Below, piece by piece: positions 1 to 10,631 of a stretch of 64,000 nt of DNA (within the stretch, counting starts at the first letter, position 1; every line of letters begins with the position of its first letter). The position numbers and the translations under genes are program-made. The stretch comes from Thelephora terrestris (taxonomy: Eukaryota > Basidiomycota > Agaricomycetes > Thelephorales > Thelephoraceae): positions 1 to 64,000 of the forward strand of contig WIUZ02000031.1 in assembly GCA_015956445.1 (NCBI GenBank), written 5' to 3'. Under the pieces are notes generated by a model. The model was not told the origin of the DNA. It saw nothing but the letters and a program-made list of their open reading frames with translations, and did no database searches.

Positions 1-71
1 AGTAAGCTGAGAAATTCTTCTCACGTCTTGCCTTATCTGACTCATTCAAGCAGGAATTCTCCTGCTAGTGT

Positions 72-695
72 ATGTTCAGTCCCCCAAATCCTTTCCCCTC
101 CACTAGTCCAGTCCAACGACCAAACGTTCCTGACGCCAGGAGATCTATCTGGGAGTATAAACTCATCAGGAGTCTCCAAGTAAACCAAACAGCCGGTTTA
201 CTCACCCATTTCCCTTATTATCGACCCTTTGCAGCTCTTGACGCCGGAGTCACCACTCCTCCTTTTCTCTTAGGAGCAGATCACCAATTCCTCTGGAATT
301 CGGATCTTACGGAGAGCGTCCTTGCTACCGTTTACTTCAGTATCAGTCCAGCCTTTTATTTCCCTTCTCCGCGTGTTCATCTGACCACAAACATCCACAC
401 CCACTCTCCTGCTATCATCGTTCTCTGGTGGGAAATTCCAACTGAATTACCTTATTCGGTTATAGAATATCTCGTAAATTTCGAACGTCTTAGCGACCAA
501 GACTTCGAACCATTCGTGCAGCAACTCAATCAGTTCTGCCAAGACTATCACTCGCCCGTCCACCCATATCAGACAGAGTCACCTCTCTCTCTTGATATTC
601 CTCCTCCTCTCACCTCCACGCCCGGGACCCCCTTCAAAACCAGACCCGACACCCCCCATCCATCTGCTAATCCTCTAGCGCCCCACAAACAGTAA
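72..695 (+). CDS. Hypothetical protein, 207 aa
   Basis: This is a single open frame of 207 codons near the window's left edge. I do not recognise the product. The middle is mixed hydrophobic/aromatic with runs such as WNSDLTESVLATVYFSIS, and the last 50 residues are rich in proline, serine and threonine, as in a disordered tail. No signal peptide, membrane segment or catalytic motif stands out. The stop lies 7 bp from the stop of the convergent F-box fragment on the minus strand. The frame could be the last exon of a gene whose start lies outside the window, or a retroelement remnant. Confidence 0.3.
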   Translation: MFSPPNPFPSTSPVQRPNVPDARRSIWEYKLIRSLQVNQTAGLLTHFPYYRPFAALDAGVTTPPFLLGADHQFLWNSDLTESVLATVYFSISPAFYFPSPRVHLTTNIHTHSPAIIVLWWEIPTELPYSVIEYLVNFERLSDQDFEPFVQQLNQFCQDYHSPVHPYQTESPLSLDIPPPLTSTPGTPFKTRPDTPHPSANPLAPHKQ

Positions 696-701
696 GCAGG
701 C

Positions 702-1872
702 CTACAACCCTGACACATTGCTCACCTCAAAGACTGCCACGAGCGCACGTATCTCCTGCAATACAGTTCCGCAAATATGCCCGTGGGGCGCGATAATGGT
801 GAGAGATATTTGCTGCCCTTCGGCCGTCTGCTGCGCGACATATTCCCGCAAAGGTTGCCAGCTGCCTCGCTCCAGCGGAAACACGTCTTCCAAACAAAGA
901 TTTTGAAGCGATGGGAAGAGCTTCGTGTTGATGCCCCCCTCGTCTGGTTGCAGGAAACCGGTCTGCACTTCAACGTCAACAAGATGTACGTCGGTGATGT
1001 TCGGCAACATAGACGCAAGCTGTTTGACAATGTCCATCACCATCTCTCCCCCAAAGTATACCACCTCCTCCGTAGGAACGCAGGCCATAAGGTCTCTGCA
1101 TAGCTGCACGTATTCGTCGTAGTCCATGTCCTCCGACAGATGAGCCTGGAAAGTCGCAAAAGTCCTCCTTTGCATTCTGTCCGCGCTTTGTGTAGTGTCG
1201 CTAGCTTGTAACTGGATATAATCTGACAAGCAGTGGAGTTCGATTCCAAGATCGCTGTGAAATTTCCGCTCGTGGCGAAGGTGTTGTCGTACCGCCCGAC
1301 CGAGGGTATCCAGAATTTGGCGCGGTCCGGATTTAGCCGTGGTGAGGAACATGTGGTCAATAGACTGAGGACAGTGAAGCCGGCGAAGCAGGTGGTACAC
1401 CGACCGGTGACCTCCTTCAATGGAGATCTTCTTCAGCGCATGCATCGGAATGGGACCAATTGGGGAGTGTTCCTCTATGCGGACTGTCCATAGACAGCTG
1501 ATAGTGACATTGCAAAGATGTGGATTGCGTCCCAACAAGCACAGCAGCTCAGGAATGGATGGGAGACTCGGAACACCGTCGTTCTCGAGCGTGAGCGCCA
1601 GAGTGGTGAGGGCCATCGTGTGGTTTGCGATAGTGGGCCAATCTGTAACGTGGGTACCCGATGTGAGGTTGAGGTAGGTGAGGCGGGGAAAGCAGGTGCG
1701 CGCCATGAATGCGGAAGCGTCCACGTAATGGAGAGCCATTTTCTGTAGACTGGAAACACGAAGTTGGTTTTCGTCTGGAGTCAACACCTCAAGAACCTCT
1801 GTGAGGACACCCTTCCTTTCGCTCCAGAGGTTAAGTGAACGGACAATGTCCTGTTCTGCGTGATCCTGTAGT
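702..1872 (-). pseudogene. F-box/leucine-rich-type protein, 3' part (split by palindrome A1)
   Basis: This is the C-terminal part of an F-box gene whose N-terminal part lies at 5993-6390 on the same strand. The open frame runs to the transposon junction at 1872. If the element and one copy of its 3 bp duplication (ACT on the coding strand) are removed, the two frames join exactly through AALQDHAEQDI. The protein aligns along its length with the intact F-box gene at 8613-10217: LTPDE(N/G), SRFMAR/SAFMAR, FP.LTYL, GSWQPL and the HIC..VL ending match in order. The region after the F-box has leucine-rich, degenerate repeats, expected to bind the protein delivered to an SCF ubiquitin ligase. There is no stop other than those caused by the insertion, so the hit looks recent. 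Confidence 0.75.
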
Positions 1873-2458
1873 CACTGGGGGCAGGGGTTGGTTTACTGAG
1901 TCAGTAAACTGTGAGTAAATTGCAAGCAAATGGAAAAATAACCCAGCAAAATACTTGCCTGGCGAGCACAAAGCAAATTCACAATTTACTGAGCCAATTT
2001 ACCTGCAATTTACTGGGTTCAGTATGCACTCAGTATGTTTCCAGTTTACTGGGTCATGTGACCACAGTTTCCCCATTAGGTAAACCTCAGAAAAATTCAC
2101 AATTTACTGAACAAATTTACCAGCAATTTACTGAGCCACTTGCCCAATCAGTATGTTTTCAATTTGCTGAGTGGTTTGATCACGATTTACTGGACTCAGT
2201 AAACTGGAAAAAAACCAAACTGGTTTACTGACGACGTCCCTGATTGGTCAATTTGAAAAATAACCGAAAATTTACCTGGACGTGTCATTGTCAGTAAACT
2301 GCAAGTTTTCTTTCAGTAAATCACAAGTACATGTAAAGTAAACCAGAAAACACGTAAACTTTGAATTTACTTACACTTTACACATGTTTTCTGGTTTACT
2401 TTACATGTACTTGTGATTTACTGAAAGAAAACTTGCAGTTTACTGATAAAGACACGTC

Positions 2459-5392
2459 TGTCAGGGCCACTCTTCGCCCTTCAGGTACCAGTGCTGTTGG
2501 TGAGTCGCAACTCCAACCAACAAGAAACAATGGGGCAAAGGGGGAACGACTTCCCTATATCCACCCAAAGTCTACGTGGTCCAAAACGCGATGGACGAGC
2601 GTTCTCCGGTAGGTTGTCCGAATTCACAGCAGGAGTGCCGAGCCTCTATCAGGTAAATCCCTATCGTCTTCTGAGGGCAGATACAGGAGCCCGAGGATGG
2701 CGCCTCAAACTGATGACTTGATCCAAAGAGCAGTGCGGAACTCGATGTCGTGTCCGAGCTCGCTTCAAACACCGGTTAAGGATCAAGACTGAGTGAGAGA
2801 GGAGAGCGAACGGTTCAAGGAGTTACTCGATAAGCTCTTCAGTGGCCTACAGCAAATACACCGATGCTGCAAGGAGAAGAGGACTTCCCGAGATATCAAA
2901 GATCGGGAGTCCTCAGCTACTCTACTGGTACTTATATAAGAGAGTGGCCGGGACATAGATAACCCTATCTAATAATAACTCGGAACAAAGAAGGGCCGAG
3001 AGTAAGCACGAACAGTAAGCGGCCCGGAGTACAGAATTGAAATGATAAAAGAATGACTAATGGGTCAGGGTTCGTGAGAGAATAAGAAAGGGGTCATGAC
3101 GTCGTGTGGGAAAGGAATGACAAAGGATAATATCACATGCAAGGGTGAACCAATGAGGGGACGACGCGTCAGCTCGTCCGATCGGGACAACAAAGGATCG
3201 AGTGGGGCGCGAATGTCGAAGGCGAATGTATGAGGAGTCTGGACCGGTGAAACGATGGGCCGAGCCAATGGCGGATAGGGCGCGGGCGCTGTCGAGGGTC
3301 GAATAAAGCGTAGTGCGACCGGCCATTGGATCCATCAAACTCCCTTCTTCCCAAATCAACAATCCCACCAACCAACTTACTCATCCATTATGCCCATGAT
3401 CTCTGATCGTGTCTTCCGTGCTGAGAACAGCACCGCTACCATCGAATCTGCGGATCCGCGCTCCGTACAGAACAAGAGTTACTTCCTCCCGAACGCCAAC
3501 GTGGCGTACCCTAGTTATCGCGAGGTGCGACGTCACGTGTCGCTGTTTGCTGGCAACAACTGACATCGCCTCGTAGATCTTCGCAGTTGCCGACAAGGTG
3601 GATGCTCGACAACTGGAGGCGACGATAGCCAAGCCTCCCAACTTCTTGACCATAGACGACGAGCTGTGGTACCACAACTTGATCGACCACAAGTTACAAG
3701 AGTCTATGCGCGGGGTCACGTTTGACACCGAGTTGCGTATGCCATGGGAGACTCCGGTGGCGTCATCTTTGTGGGGTCTTTTGAAGATGGGAATCTACGA
3801 TCTCGGAAACGGCGAAGGAAGGTGGCCGGGGGCGACTCGTTCGCAACACTTTACAGCAGCCGTTGGTCACCGTCTCTGGTTCCTTTTGAGGACAGAACAG
3901 AAAGCGGTGAGTCGGTCTGTGCATCCCGCTTGTGGGATAACACTGACAGGCTTGTAGAATGAGCGGCTGAAACGTGAGGTGAAGGAAGCGAAAGATGATG
4001 CCCGTAGGATGTACTCGGAAGCGTTGGACATGAAGAAGACGCTGCTCCTGATGAACGATACGCTTCGCGTCACGTTTGAGAGCGAGATGCTGGCGATGCG
4101 TGAAGAACACAATCGGTTGGTCGAGTCCTTGAAGGAACGGGATGACACCATTCAACGAGACCTGATCGAGGTCGACCGACGGCTCAATCGTCATAGAAGG
4201 GCTCTGAATGAGCTCGACACCAAGGTTGGTGCGACTTCTCCTGGTCTTTGCCCAAGAGAGCTCACGCCATTCCTAGGTCGATACGTTGGACGACGCTTTG
4301 CCTTTGTTGGGCGCTCGAGTCGAATCGATGAGCGAGCGGTTGTGCCACTGCCGCACTCGTTCGGTGGCTGCGGTTCGCGACGAGTCCGGAGACGAGTCGA
4401 TTCCTGATCGGATGGCTTCTCCCATAGGTGGGATGTCGGTTGACATATTTGGCTTGTCCACTGACATCCTTTTTAGCTTCCGATGGATCGTACCGCACAC
4501 CTGCGCATACTGATGGCGGGGAGGAGGTCGTTCGCGAGACGTCCGAGGAGACGGCCGTGAATCCGGTTAGCAGTTCTCCCGAGTTGGAGTACGCGGGGGA
4601 GAACGAAGTAGCTGTTCCGATCCCGCCTCCGTCGATCTCGCCGGTGCGTGGGCAACTTTCTATCCGTGCTCGTCGTTGGGTTCCTTATCGCGGGGCACTT
4701 CGTCCAGCGCACCGCATGCGTCCCAGTAATCCCGACGTTGTCCGCCAGGGTGGAGACATTGAATCCACCGTCCTATTCCGATGCGACGATGCTACAGTGT
4801 CGCGTGGATCGCGGCGAGCTGATTCCGGTGGAGTCCGTCGACGTGAACGGCTTAACCGACCTTACGCTCTTGTCGGTCCAGCGTGCAGCGGAGGCCGTTC
4901 GCCTGGTGGCTCAACTGACCGAGAGAGTGGAGGGTTGGTCAGTCCAGAGGACTCTGGATCAGACTATGGTCGATTCAGCGAGGAACCGCCTTCGCGCCGA
5001 GGTTCAGTTGGCCGTCGCTCATCGTCTGGAGGAAGCTCGGGTCGTCGAGATGGTCGACGAGGAAGTCGACGAGAATGCCTCGGAGGGGACGGAGGAGGAG
5101 GTTGCCAGTGCTGAGGAGTACTGGCAGACCAGGTCTTGACGACCAGGGTTTGTACGCCTTAGTCCTCGTCCATAGAGTCCGGGCGGATTCAACTTCGTCG
5201 GTTTGGTAGTCTCGTATCTTTGCTGCGCGCCTTGTGTAATATCATCAGTGTCCTTGTCTGCGTTCCTTTTGATGACGTGTGAGTCGTGATAAGGGAAATG
5301 ACAAAACAAGAAAGGGGTATAGGTAAGGAAAGTGGGCGAAAGTTGGGTGTGAAAAATCGTTCAAAAAGGGAATAAAATTCAGCACGCTGACA
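2459..5392 (+). mobile_element. Gene-bearing TG..CA element, family F (copy F1)
   Basis: The element starts TGTCAGGGCC and ends CGCTGACA, and is flanked by the 5 bp duplication ACGTC (2454-2458 and 5393-5397) inside palindrome A1. The TG..CA ends and 5 bp duplication are those of an LTR retrotransposon product. However, I find no internal direct repeats that would be two LTRs and no gag or pol. Most of the length is one spliced gene (3390-5139). Relatives are at 29320-31741, 52991-56287 and 60823 to the window end. It may be a very long solo LTR carrying a gene, or a non-autonomous derivative. Confidence 0.75.
3390..5139 (+). CDS. Multi-exon coiled-coil protein carried by element F1
   Basis: A spliced model with no stop can be read: exons 3390-3524, 3577-3906, 3958-4224, 4277 to about 4428, then two more, ending at 5139 (EEYWQTRS). 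All junctions are GT..AG and in phase. Exon 2 has a conserved block (DDELWYHNLI; LWGLLKMGIYDL) shared with the F2 gene (DDELWVRTMI; LWYTLQRGIYDQ). Exon 3 is a charged coiled coil (LKREVKEAKDDARRMYSE), matched by LEREVKEAKADVLRLSAE in F2. Exon 4 has a CHC motif matching CNC in F2. The remainder is low complexity and acidic. The function is unknown, and no gag, reverse transcriptase or transposase signature is visible. The start was chosen as the first ATG of an exon that splices in frame into exon 2. Confidence 0.6.
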
Positions 5393-5992
5393 ACGTCCTG
5401 GTAAAATTTCGAGTTTTTTTTTCAAATTAGCCAATCAGGAACATCATCAGTAAACCGGTTAGGTTTTTTTCTGATTTACTGAGTCCAGCAAACCACAATC
5501 AAATTGTCACATGTTTTCCCAGTTTACCTGATGTGTATTTCCAATTTACTGAAAGAAAACTTGCAGTTTACTGACAATGACACGTCCAGGTAAATTTTCG
5601 GTTATTTTTCAAATTGACCAATCAGGGACTTCGTCAGTAAACCAGTTTGGTTTTTTTCCAGTTTACTGAGTCCAGTAAATCGTGATCAAACCACTCAGCA
5701 AATTGAAAACATACTGATTGGGCAAGTGGCTCAGTAAATTGCTGGTAAATTTGTTCAGTAAATTGTGAATTTTTCTGAGGTTTACCTAATGGGGAAACTG
5801 TGGTCACATGACCCAGTAAACTGGAAACATACTGAGTGCATACTGAACCCAGTAAATTGCAGGTAAATTGGCTCAGTAAATTGTGAATTTGCTTTGTGCT
5901 CGCCAGGCAAGTATTTTGCTGGGTTATTTTTCCATTTGCTTGCAATTTACTCACGAGTTACTGACTCAGTAAACCAACCCCTGCCCCCAGTG

Positions 5993-6390
5993 AGTGCCGC
6001 TAGAAGCGGACGGCAGACAGGGAAGGTAGAGCCGCCCCGAAAGCCACTGAGGGTCAGGTCCACTGGGAGCGCACCAGAGCGGTCGAAACGACTCAACCAG
6101 TGCACAAGCTTGTGCCCCCAGAAGGTCCACAACTCGGGAGTACTGCGCGCGACGTGGTACCAACGGTGGCAAATGAATAGAAATCGATAGCAGGCGCCGT
6201 GCAGACTGTGCAGCCGGTTGTGGTCGCCTACGATGCAGAGGAAGATGTATCCGAGCAATTCGGGAGGGACTCGAATCGAGATGTTGAGGAGGGCGTTTCG
6301 CGCTCGTTTCAAGCGACCTGCATTTCCCATACCCTCCTCGATTTTCTTCTCCAATTTCCGTATATCAACCTCGTTGACCTCACGTCCCAT
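5993..6390 (-). pseudogene. F-box protein, 5' part (split by palindrome A1)
   Basis: This is the N-terminal part of the F-box gene completed at 702-1872. It starts at MGREVNEVD with a short coiled coil (LEKKIEEGMGNAGRLKRARN), followed by the F-box core VPPELLGYIF, then ICHRWYHVARSTPELWTFWG. That is the pattern of agaricomycete F-box proteins and matches the intact paralogue's PPEILGHVF and VCHYWQEVASQTPRLWSFWG. The F-box is expected to bind Skp1 of an SCF ubiquitin ligase. The reading frame enters the transposon after AAL, and the element's own sequence then gives a false tail and stop. Confidence 0.75.
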
Positions 6391-7199
6391 GCTTATAAGT
6401 TATACTCTGTTAGTGTTCCCCTAAAATGGTGCCAGTCAAGGTCACGTGACTTACATCGAAGAGATTGCCCTGTAACTATTAGTGTTATCAGGGCGAGCAA
6501 AAGTTCCACCCGCAAGCCCATAAGGTATTGAAGACCCTGGTGTGTCCCGATTGTAGGTGAACATCTTAGGACGTGAACGGGGAATGTCGTATGCATGAGC
6601 TCCCACTTTATAACATCAGCGGGCGTCGTGCAGCCCCTGTTTCAGAGCCATCGCAGTGTGATTCGTAAACGCCCGTGCGCTAGCTAGCTCTCCCGGCTTG
6701 GCGGAAAGCCAAGCGGAAAGAGTTCGACCCCGCAGAAATCACACCTGTCGGAGAGAGCTAGGCGTATGTGCAAATATGAAGCCGGATTTTCTTTCACGCT
6801 CAAGATACCAGCCTTTGATCACCGACACAGCGCACATAACGCAAGGCGTCTAAATACGGTAACACTCTGCTTGTCGGCGACAGCCCTTTTACTCCAAGCT
6901 TCGTGCGCACCGTTGGTTTCAGCCCCAAATACATGTAGATTAGAGGGAACATCAGGGCGGAGTTTTATTTTCGACACTACAAAGCACCAACAGGATGCCG
7001 CCAACTGTATACATTCATACTCGCCAACACTCTCAACCGTTGCGCAGCACACTTACAACCCCCCCTTCCCTGAGCCACTCAGCTCACCTTTTCACACCAC
7101 ATTGTAAAACTTGGCTTCTTTCCCCGCGCGATTGGCCTTGCTCAAAACCTGTCCGGCCATCTTACGTGCGATGTCCTTTTGAATATGTTAGCCCACGGT
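6391..7199. other. Intergenic, no gene seen
   Basis: The region between the F-box start and the next gene has no long open frame with recognisable content. A short imperfect hairpin (GCTTGGCGGAAAGCCAAGC, about 6697-6715) is followed by a T-loop-like GTTCGACC, but no tRNA cloverleaf can be drawn around it. The left part is presumably the promoter of the F-box gene. Confidence 0.5.
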
Positions 7200-8165
7200 T
7201 TACAACACTGTAGCACACACAATGCCTACCATACTAAGGCTACCGTCGATAACATATATTCCTCTCAAGAGCTCGCGGAAGATGAAGGAATCGTTCGGCT
7301 GCTTGAGCAAGCGGAGAGCCATTCTCACTTGAACGATCTGCCCGGGGCGGATTTTGTTGGGAAGAATCTCACGACGAACGATATCCCTGTAGTGCTGTTT
7401 GTGAAATGCTCCTGAAACATATGGAAACAAATACCCAGTGGCCGTCGTTCCATCGCCGAAAAAGAAGACCTCGTTGTCCTTGGAAAAAACAAATTTGCCA
7501 TGGCCGGCCTGAATTGCGGCTTCAAATGGGTCAGGGTTCTCAAGCGTAGGAATGGGCACTGCAGCTGCTCCAGGCGTTATCTGCAAGGAGGTCAACATCG
7601 CAGCGGACGGACAGAAGCAATTGGCGCCCGAAGCGAGGAATTGGGGAGGGGGGACGGCATTGTCGACACACAAGCCCATGAAGCTGCACAAGAGTTTGCT
7701 CGCCTCCACAGCTGCGTCAAAGGAGGGATCGGCAATCGCGGTAACTTTGATCCATCGTCGGAAAAACGGAAATTTGGATCTGAGCGTGATGAGCAAAGAG
7801 ACGTTGGGCAGCGCATGTTTAAACTTACTTGGCATATCCGGGGGGAGGTTCCAGGCACGAGTCAACTACCACGGCGATGACATCAAATACCGCCTCTTCT
7901 CCGTTTGCCATCTGAAGCGCAACGTCCCCGTTGGGAAGCGCATTTGTTTTCATGTCGTCCGGAACTGTTTGAAAATCGCACAGAGGCTTCAGCTCATCGG
8001 AATATAATGCGTAGTAGCACCCAAGTTCTAAATCTAAACGGTTGCGACAATTAAAACCCACAGTGCACTGTTCGTTGGTTACATACCGGCGTCACGAATG
8101 AGGTTGATGATGCTGTCTTCCCCAACCTTTTTAGATAGGGAACGCTGGGTACGAAACGGCGCCAT
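7200..8165 (-). CDS. Unknown small protein, paralogue of the gene at 10632-11813
   Basis: A four-exon model reads without stops: 8165-8087, 8033-7829, 7779-7435 and 7386-7200, joined by 47-54 bp GT..AG introns. The protein is about 270 aa and starts MAPFRTQRSL. Recognisable blocks are DELKPLCDFQTV, ALPNGDVAL, FFRRW, SAAMLTSL, GHGKFVFSKDNEVFFFGD and DIVRR. Every block has a counterpart in the neighbouring gene, and the last two introns fall at the same places, which supports both models. I do not recognise the family. An earlier reading through the last intron as coding (FPYVSGAFHK) was dropped because the paralogue splices there. No signal peptide or membrane helix is obvious. Confidence 0.6.
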
Positions 8166-8612
8166 GCTGCGAACGAACAGAGGAAACGAGGTTCACGCGA
8201 GGGGACCACAGCGCAGATATTTAGACAATTTCAACCCATGGGGCGACAGAACAAGCAACGGCAGATCCGCAAGGGGTGGGAGTTACCCCGCGGAGTGGCC
8301 CCCATTGCGGAGGCGCCGGTTGACCGCGTGCGCAAAGGATCGCGGAACGCGGCTACGGATCGGAGACCCGTGATAGGATGTTCCCAAGATGTTCCCATGC
8401 AGGAGTATCGGGGTGGGGCTGGGTTTGACTCTGGTGTAATATCCCCCGTACGTTTCCGCGCAGACTTCGCGCAGTCTCCCTCTAACCGCACCATTGTCTT
8501 TTGCGAATGGCATCCATCCCAGACACACCTCCAGAGCCTGCCGCAGAGCAGATAAGTTCGATGTGAGCAGTTGTCTGCTTGCGGGGGACCTCCTCTCATC
8601 ACATCACACAGC
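8166..8612. other. Divergent intergenic region
   Basis: The sequence between two divergently oriented genes probably contains both promoters. Several short frames on both strands lack any conserved content. No clear TATA box is visible. Confidence 0.4.
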
Positions 8613-10217
8613 ATGGGAACCGAGATTAACCAGCATCGCATCCATCATTTGGAGTTGCAGATACGGTCTGCTGGCGGGGACACAATCGAACTCAAAAGGG
8701 CACACAACTCTCTGTTAAACATATCAATCCGCATTCCTCCCGAGATTCTTGGACACGTCTTCTACTGGACTGTCCTTGAGCGCCGCATACTACCCCGACT
8801 TCGAGGAGGCTCCCTCCACGTACTCTTGGTCTGCCATTATTGGCAAGAAGTCGCTTCCCAGACTCCTCGACTGTGGAGCTTTTGGGGACACCTATTGGTA
8901 CACTGGTACCAGAGATTCAAGCTATCACGCTCCGTCCCTGCTGATCTTGTACTCAATGGGTACATCGTTGGCGAGCGGTCTCCTCCCGTCCGCGAAGCCT
9001 TGCGCCTTGCGCTTCGAGAACACGCCCAAACGGATATCATCAACTCCGTGCAACTGTGGAACGAGAGAAGACCCATCCTAGAGCAAGTCCTTGCAGCGCT
9101 GACCCCTGACGAGGGAGAGGTTCGCACATCAAGCATCCGCATAATCAACCTTCGTCTGGTCAACGCCTCCAGGTTCATGGCCCGTTTGCGCTTCCCTCAA
9201 TTGACGTACCTCTGTCTCTCAACGGGAACGCAGGTTGTGGACCTGCGACATCTGGGGGAGCATACGGGGGCATTGTCGACCCTCGTGCTCACCTTGGAGA
9301 ACCACGGCGCCTCGGCCTTACCCACCGTCTCTGAGCTGTTGCTCTTGTTTCTATATAATCCCCGACTCGAAGACGTTACCTTGCACAGGTTGCTGAGCAG
9401 GATTATCCCACCCGGTTTCCCCATCATTCGCGTGCCATTGCGCAATCTCAAAAGGCTCACCATCGACGGTGAAGCTCAATCGATCTTCCAGCTGATGAAA
9501 CACTTGGCGTATCCTGCAGACCTCGAAGCTATCTCACTTATGGTAGCTGACTATGGACCCAGCTCCATCTGCGATACATTAGGAAAAGTGGCGTTGGATT
9601 ACTTTCAGCTTCAGAGTGGACGTCGGGTAGAAGTTGGGATCGACGTTCGGACTCTCTGCAAGTCGATCTCTGTCCAGGCGGACAGTATTTTGGAAGGCGC
9701 AGACGGAAACGCGATGGGAACCTCCGCAAGGTTCATCGTGTATGTACCTCTTTTCACTGGCCGGCGCCAATACGTCCAATTGTGCTTGGATCTCGTGGGT
9801 TGTGTACCCCCACTGGAGGTGACTGCCTTTAGAGGGGAGCTGAGCGCCCGAATCGTCCAAAGGGTCATCAAGACCATGCCCAATATACTGGATCTTCACC
9901 TCGTCCACGCGGAGCTAGAGCCTGGATTCTTGCGACACATCCCCACCACTCCCAACGTCCGTCTTCTTCCAAGTTTGCGTCAGCTGTGTTTGGAAGAGTC
10001 GAGCACTCATGAGGGCAGTTGGCAACCCCTTGTTGAACTTTTGGCAGAGCTTTCCGCAGATGGTAATGATATATCACTCACCATGCTAGAACCGCAAGAG
10101 CACATTTGCCGCCATGTATTACGGAACATAGAGCTGCTAGTTGCGGCTTTTGATGTGGATGGGAGCGTGGATGCGGATTGTCCATTCGATTGGTGCGGAG
10201 TGACGGAGGAAGGGTAG
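8613..10217 (+). CDS. F-box protein, 534 aa, intronless
   Basis: One uninterrupted frame begins MGTEINQHRIHHLELQ, a short coiled coil, followed by the F-box (IPPEILGHVFYWTV ... LLVCHYWQEVASQTPRLWSFWG, residues about 40-90). The rest is a leucine-rich, solenoid-like region with repeated LPSL/LTL/LHL strands. The layout is that of the large agaricomycete F-box family, in which the F-box binds Skp1 and the C-terminal region recruits the target for ubiquitination. The start was set at 8613 because the split paralogue (5993-6390 plus 702-1872) begins at the equivalent MGRE; an in-frame start 42 bp upstream is less likely. The pair probably arose by duplication. The substrate cannot be predicted. 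Confidence 0.8.
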   Translation: MGTEINQHRIHHLELQIRSAGGDTIELKRAHNSLLNISIRIPPEILGHVFYWTVLERRILPRLRGGSLHVLLVCHYWQEVASQTPRLWSFWGHLLVHWYQRFKLSRSVPADLVLNGYIVGERSPPVREALRLALREHAQTDIINSVQLWNERRPILEQVLAALTPDEGEVRTSSIRIINLRLVNASRFMARLRFPQLTYLCLSTGTQVVDLRHLGEHTGALSTLVLTLENHGASALPTVSELLLLFLYNPRLEDVTLHRLLSRIIPPGFPIIRVPLRNLKRLTIDGEAQSIFQLMKHLAYPADLEAISLMVADYGPSSICDTLGKVALDYFQLQSGRRVEVGIDVRTLCKSISVQADSILEGADGNAMGTSARFIVYVPLFTGRRQYVQLCLDLVGCVPPLEVTAFRGELSARIVQRVIKTMPNILDLHLVHAELEPGFLRHIPTTPNVRLLPSLRQLCLEESSTHEGSWQPLVELLAELSADGNDISLTMLEPQEHICRHVLRNIELLVAAFDVDGSVDADCPFDWCGVTEEG

Positions 10218-10631
10218 GGAGGATAGAATGTACATTGAGCCGTATCACATGTGGAATGCGAAATCGTTTGCAATGTCCTGTGGCATAGCCCGATATGTGC
10301 GGAGCTGGTTGCGCAACCTTGGCGACCACACCGTCCCATGTTGCGCAACCGTCTCCCATTGAGGGACAGACACCGAAACATGTTCCCCAAGTGCTCCAAC
10401 TGTCTTTTGGCAATTCGTTTGAAAGGAGGCCCGGGAGCACCTTCATAATGTTCAAGGGCGTTGCCGTCGATACCATCAGACACGGAGGATCAGTTCCCCT
10501 ACGTGTTTTCATAAGCAAGCTAGAAACACTTTGAAGAATTCTACGAATACAAGGAAATGGTACAGAGACTGTGTGCAGCGTCTCCGCCGTGTGCTGCATT
10601 TTGGGGACCCATTGGACGGCTGAGCAACCTA

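Larger units (their letters stand above)
1873..5992. mobile_element. Palindromic transposon, family A (copy A1), interrupted by element F1
   Basis: The ends are perfect inverted repeats beginning CACTGGGGGCAGGGG, flanked by the 3 bp duplication AGT (1870-1872 and 5993-5995). The two arms are near-complementary along their whole length and are filled with recurring GTTTACTG/CAGTAAAC motifs. The right arm is interrupted at 2459-5397 by element F1 and its target duplication. Without that insert A1 is about 1.18 kb, against about 1.37 kb for copies A2-A4. The missing stretch lies between two repeats containing GCAAGTTTTCTTTCAG, so it was probably lost by slippage or recombination. There is no transposase, so the family is non-autonomous. 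The termini and 3 bp duplication resemble CACTA-type elements, but that assignment is tentative. Confidence 0.9.

Noticed and set aside
1911-2231. Frame MSKLQANGKITQQ..., identical at 5634-5954 on the other strand
   Set aside because: The two are the same sequence in the two arms of palindrome A1, so the identity reflects the inverted repeat and not selection on a protein.
6690-6760. Possible tRNA (hairpin followed by GTTCGACC)
   Set aside because: The T-arm stem does not pair, and no acceptor stem, D-arm or anticodon arm can be drawn on either strand.
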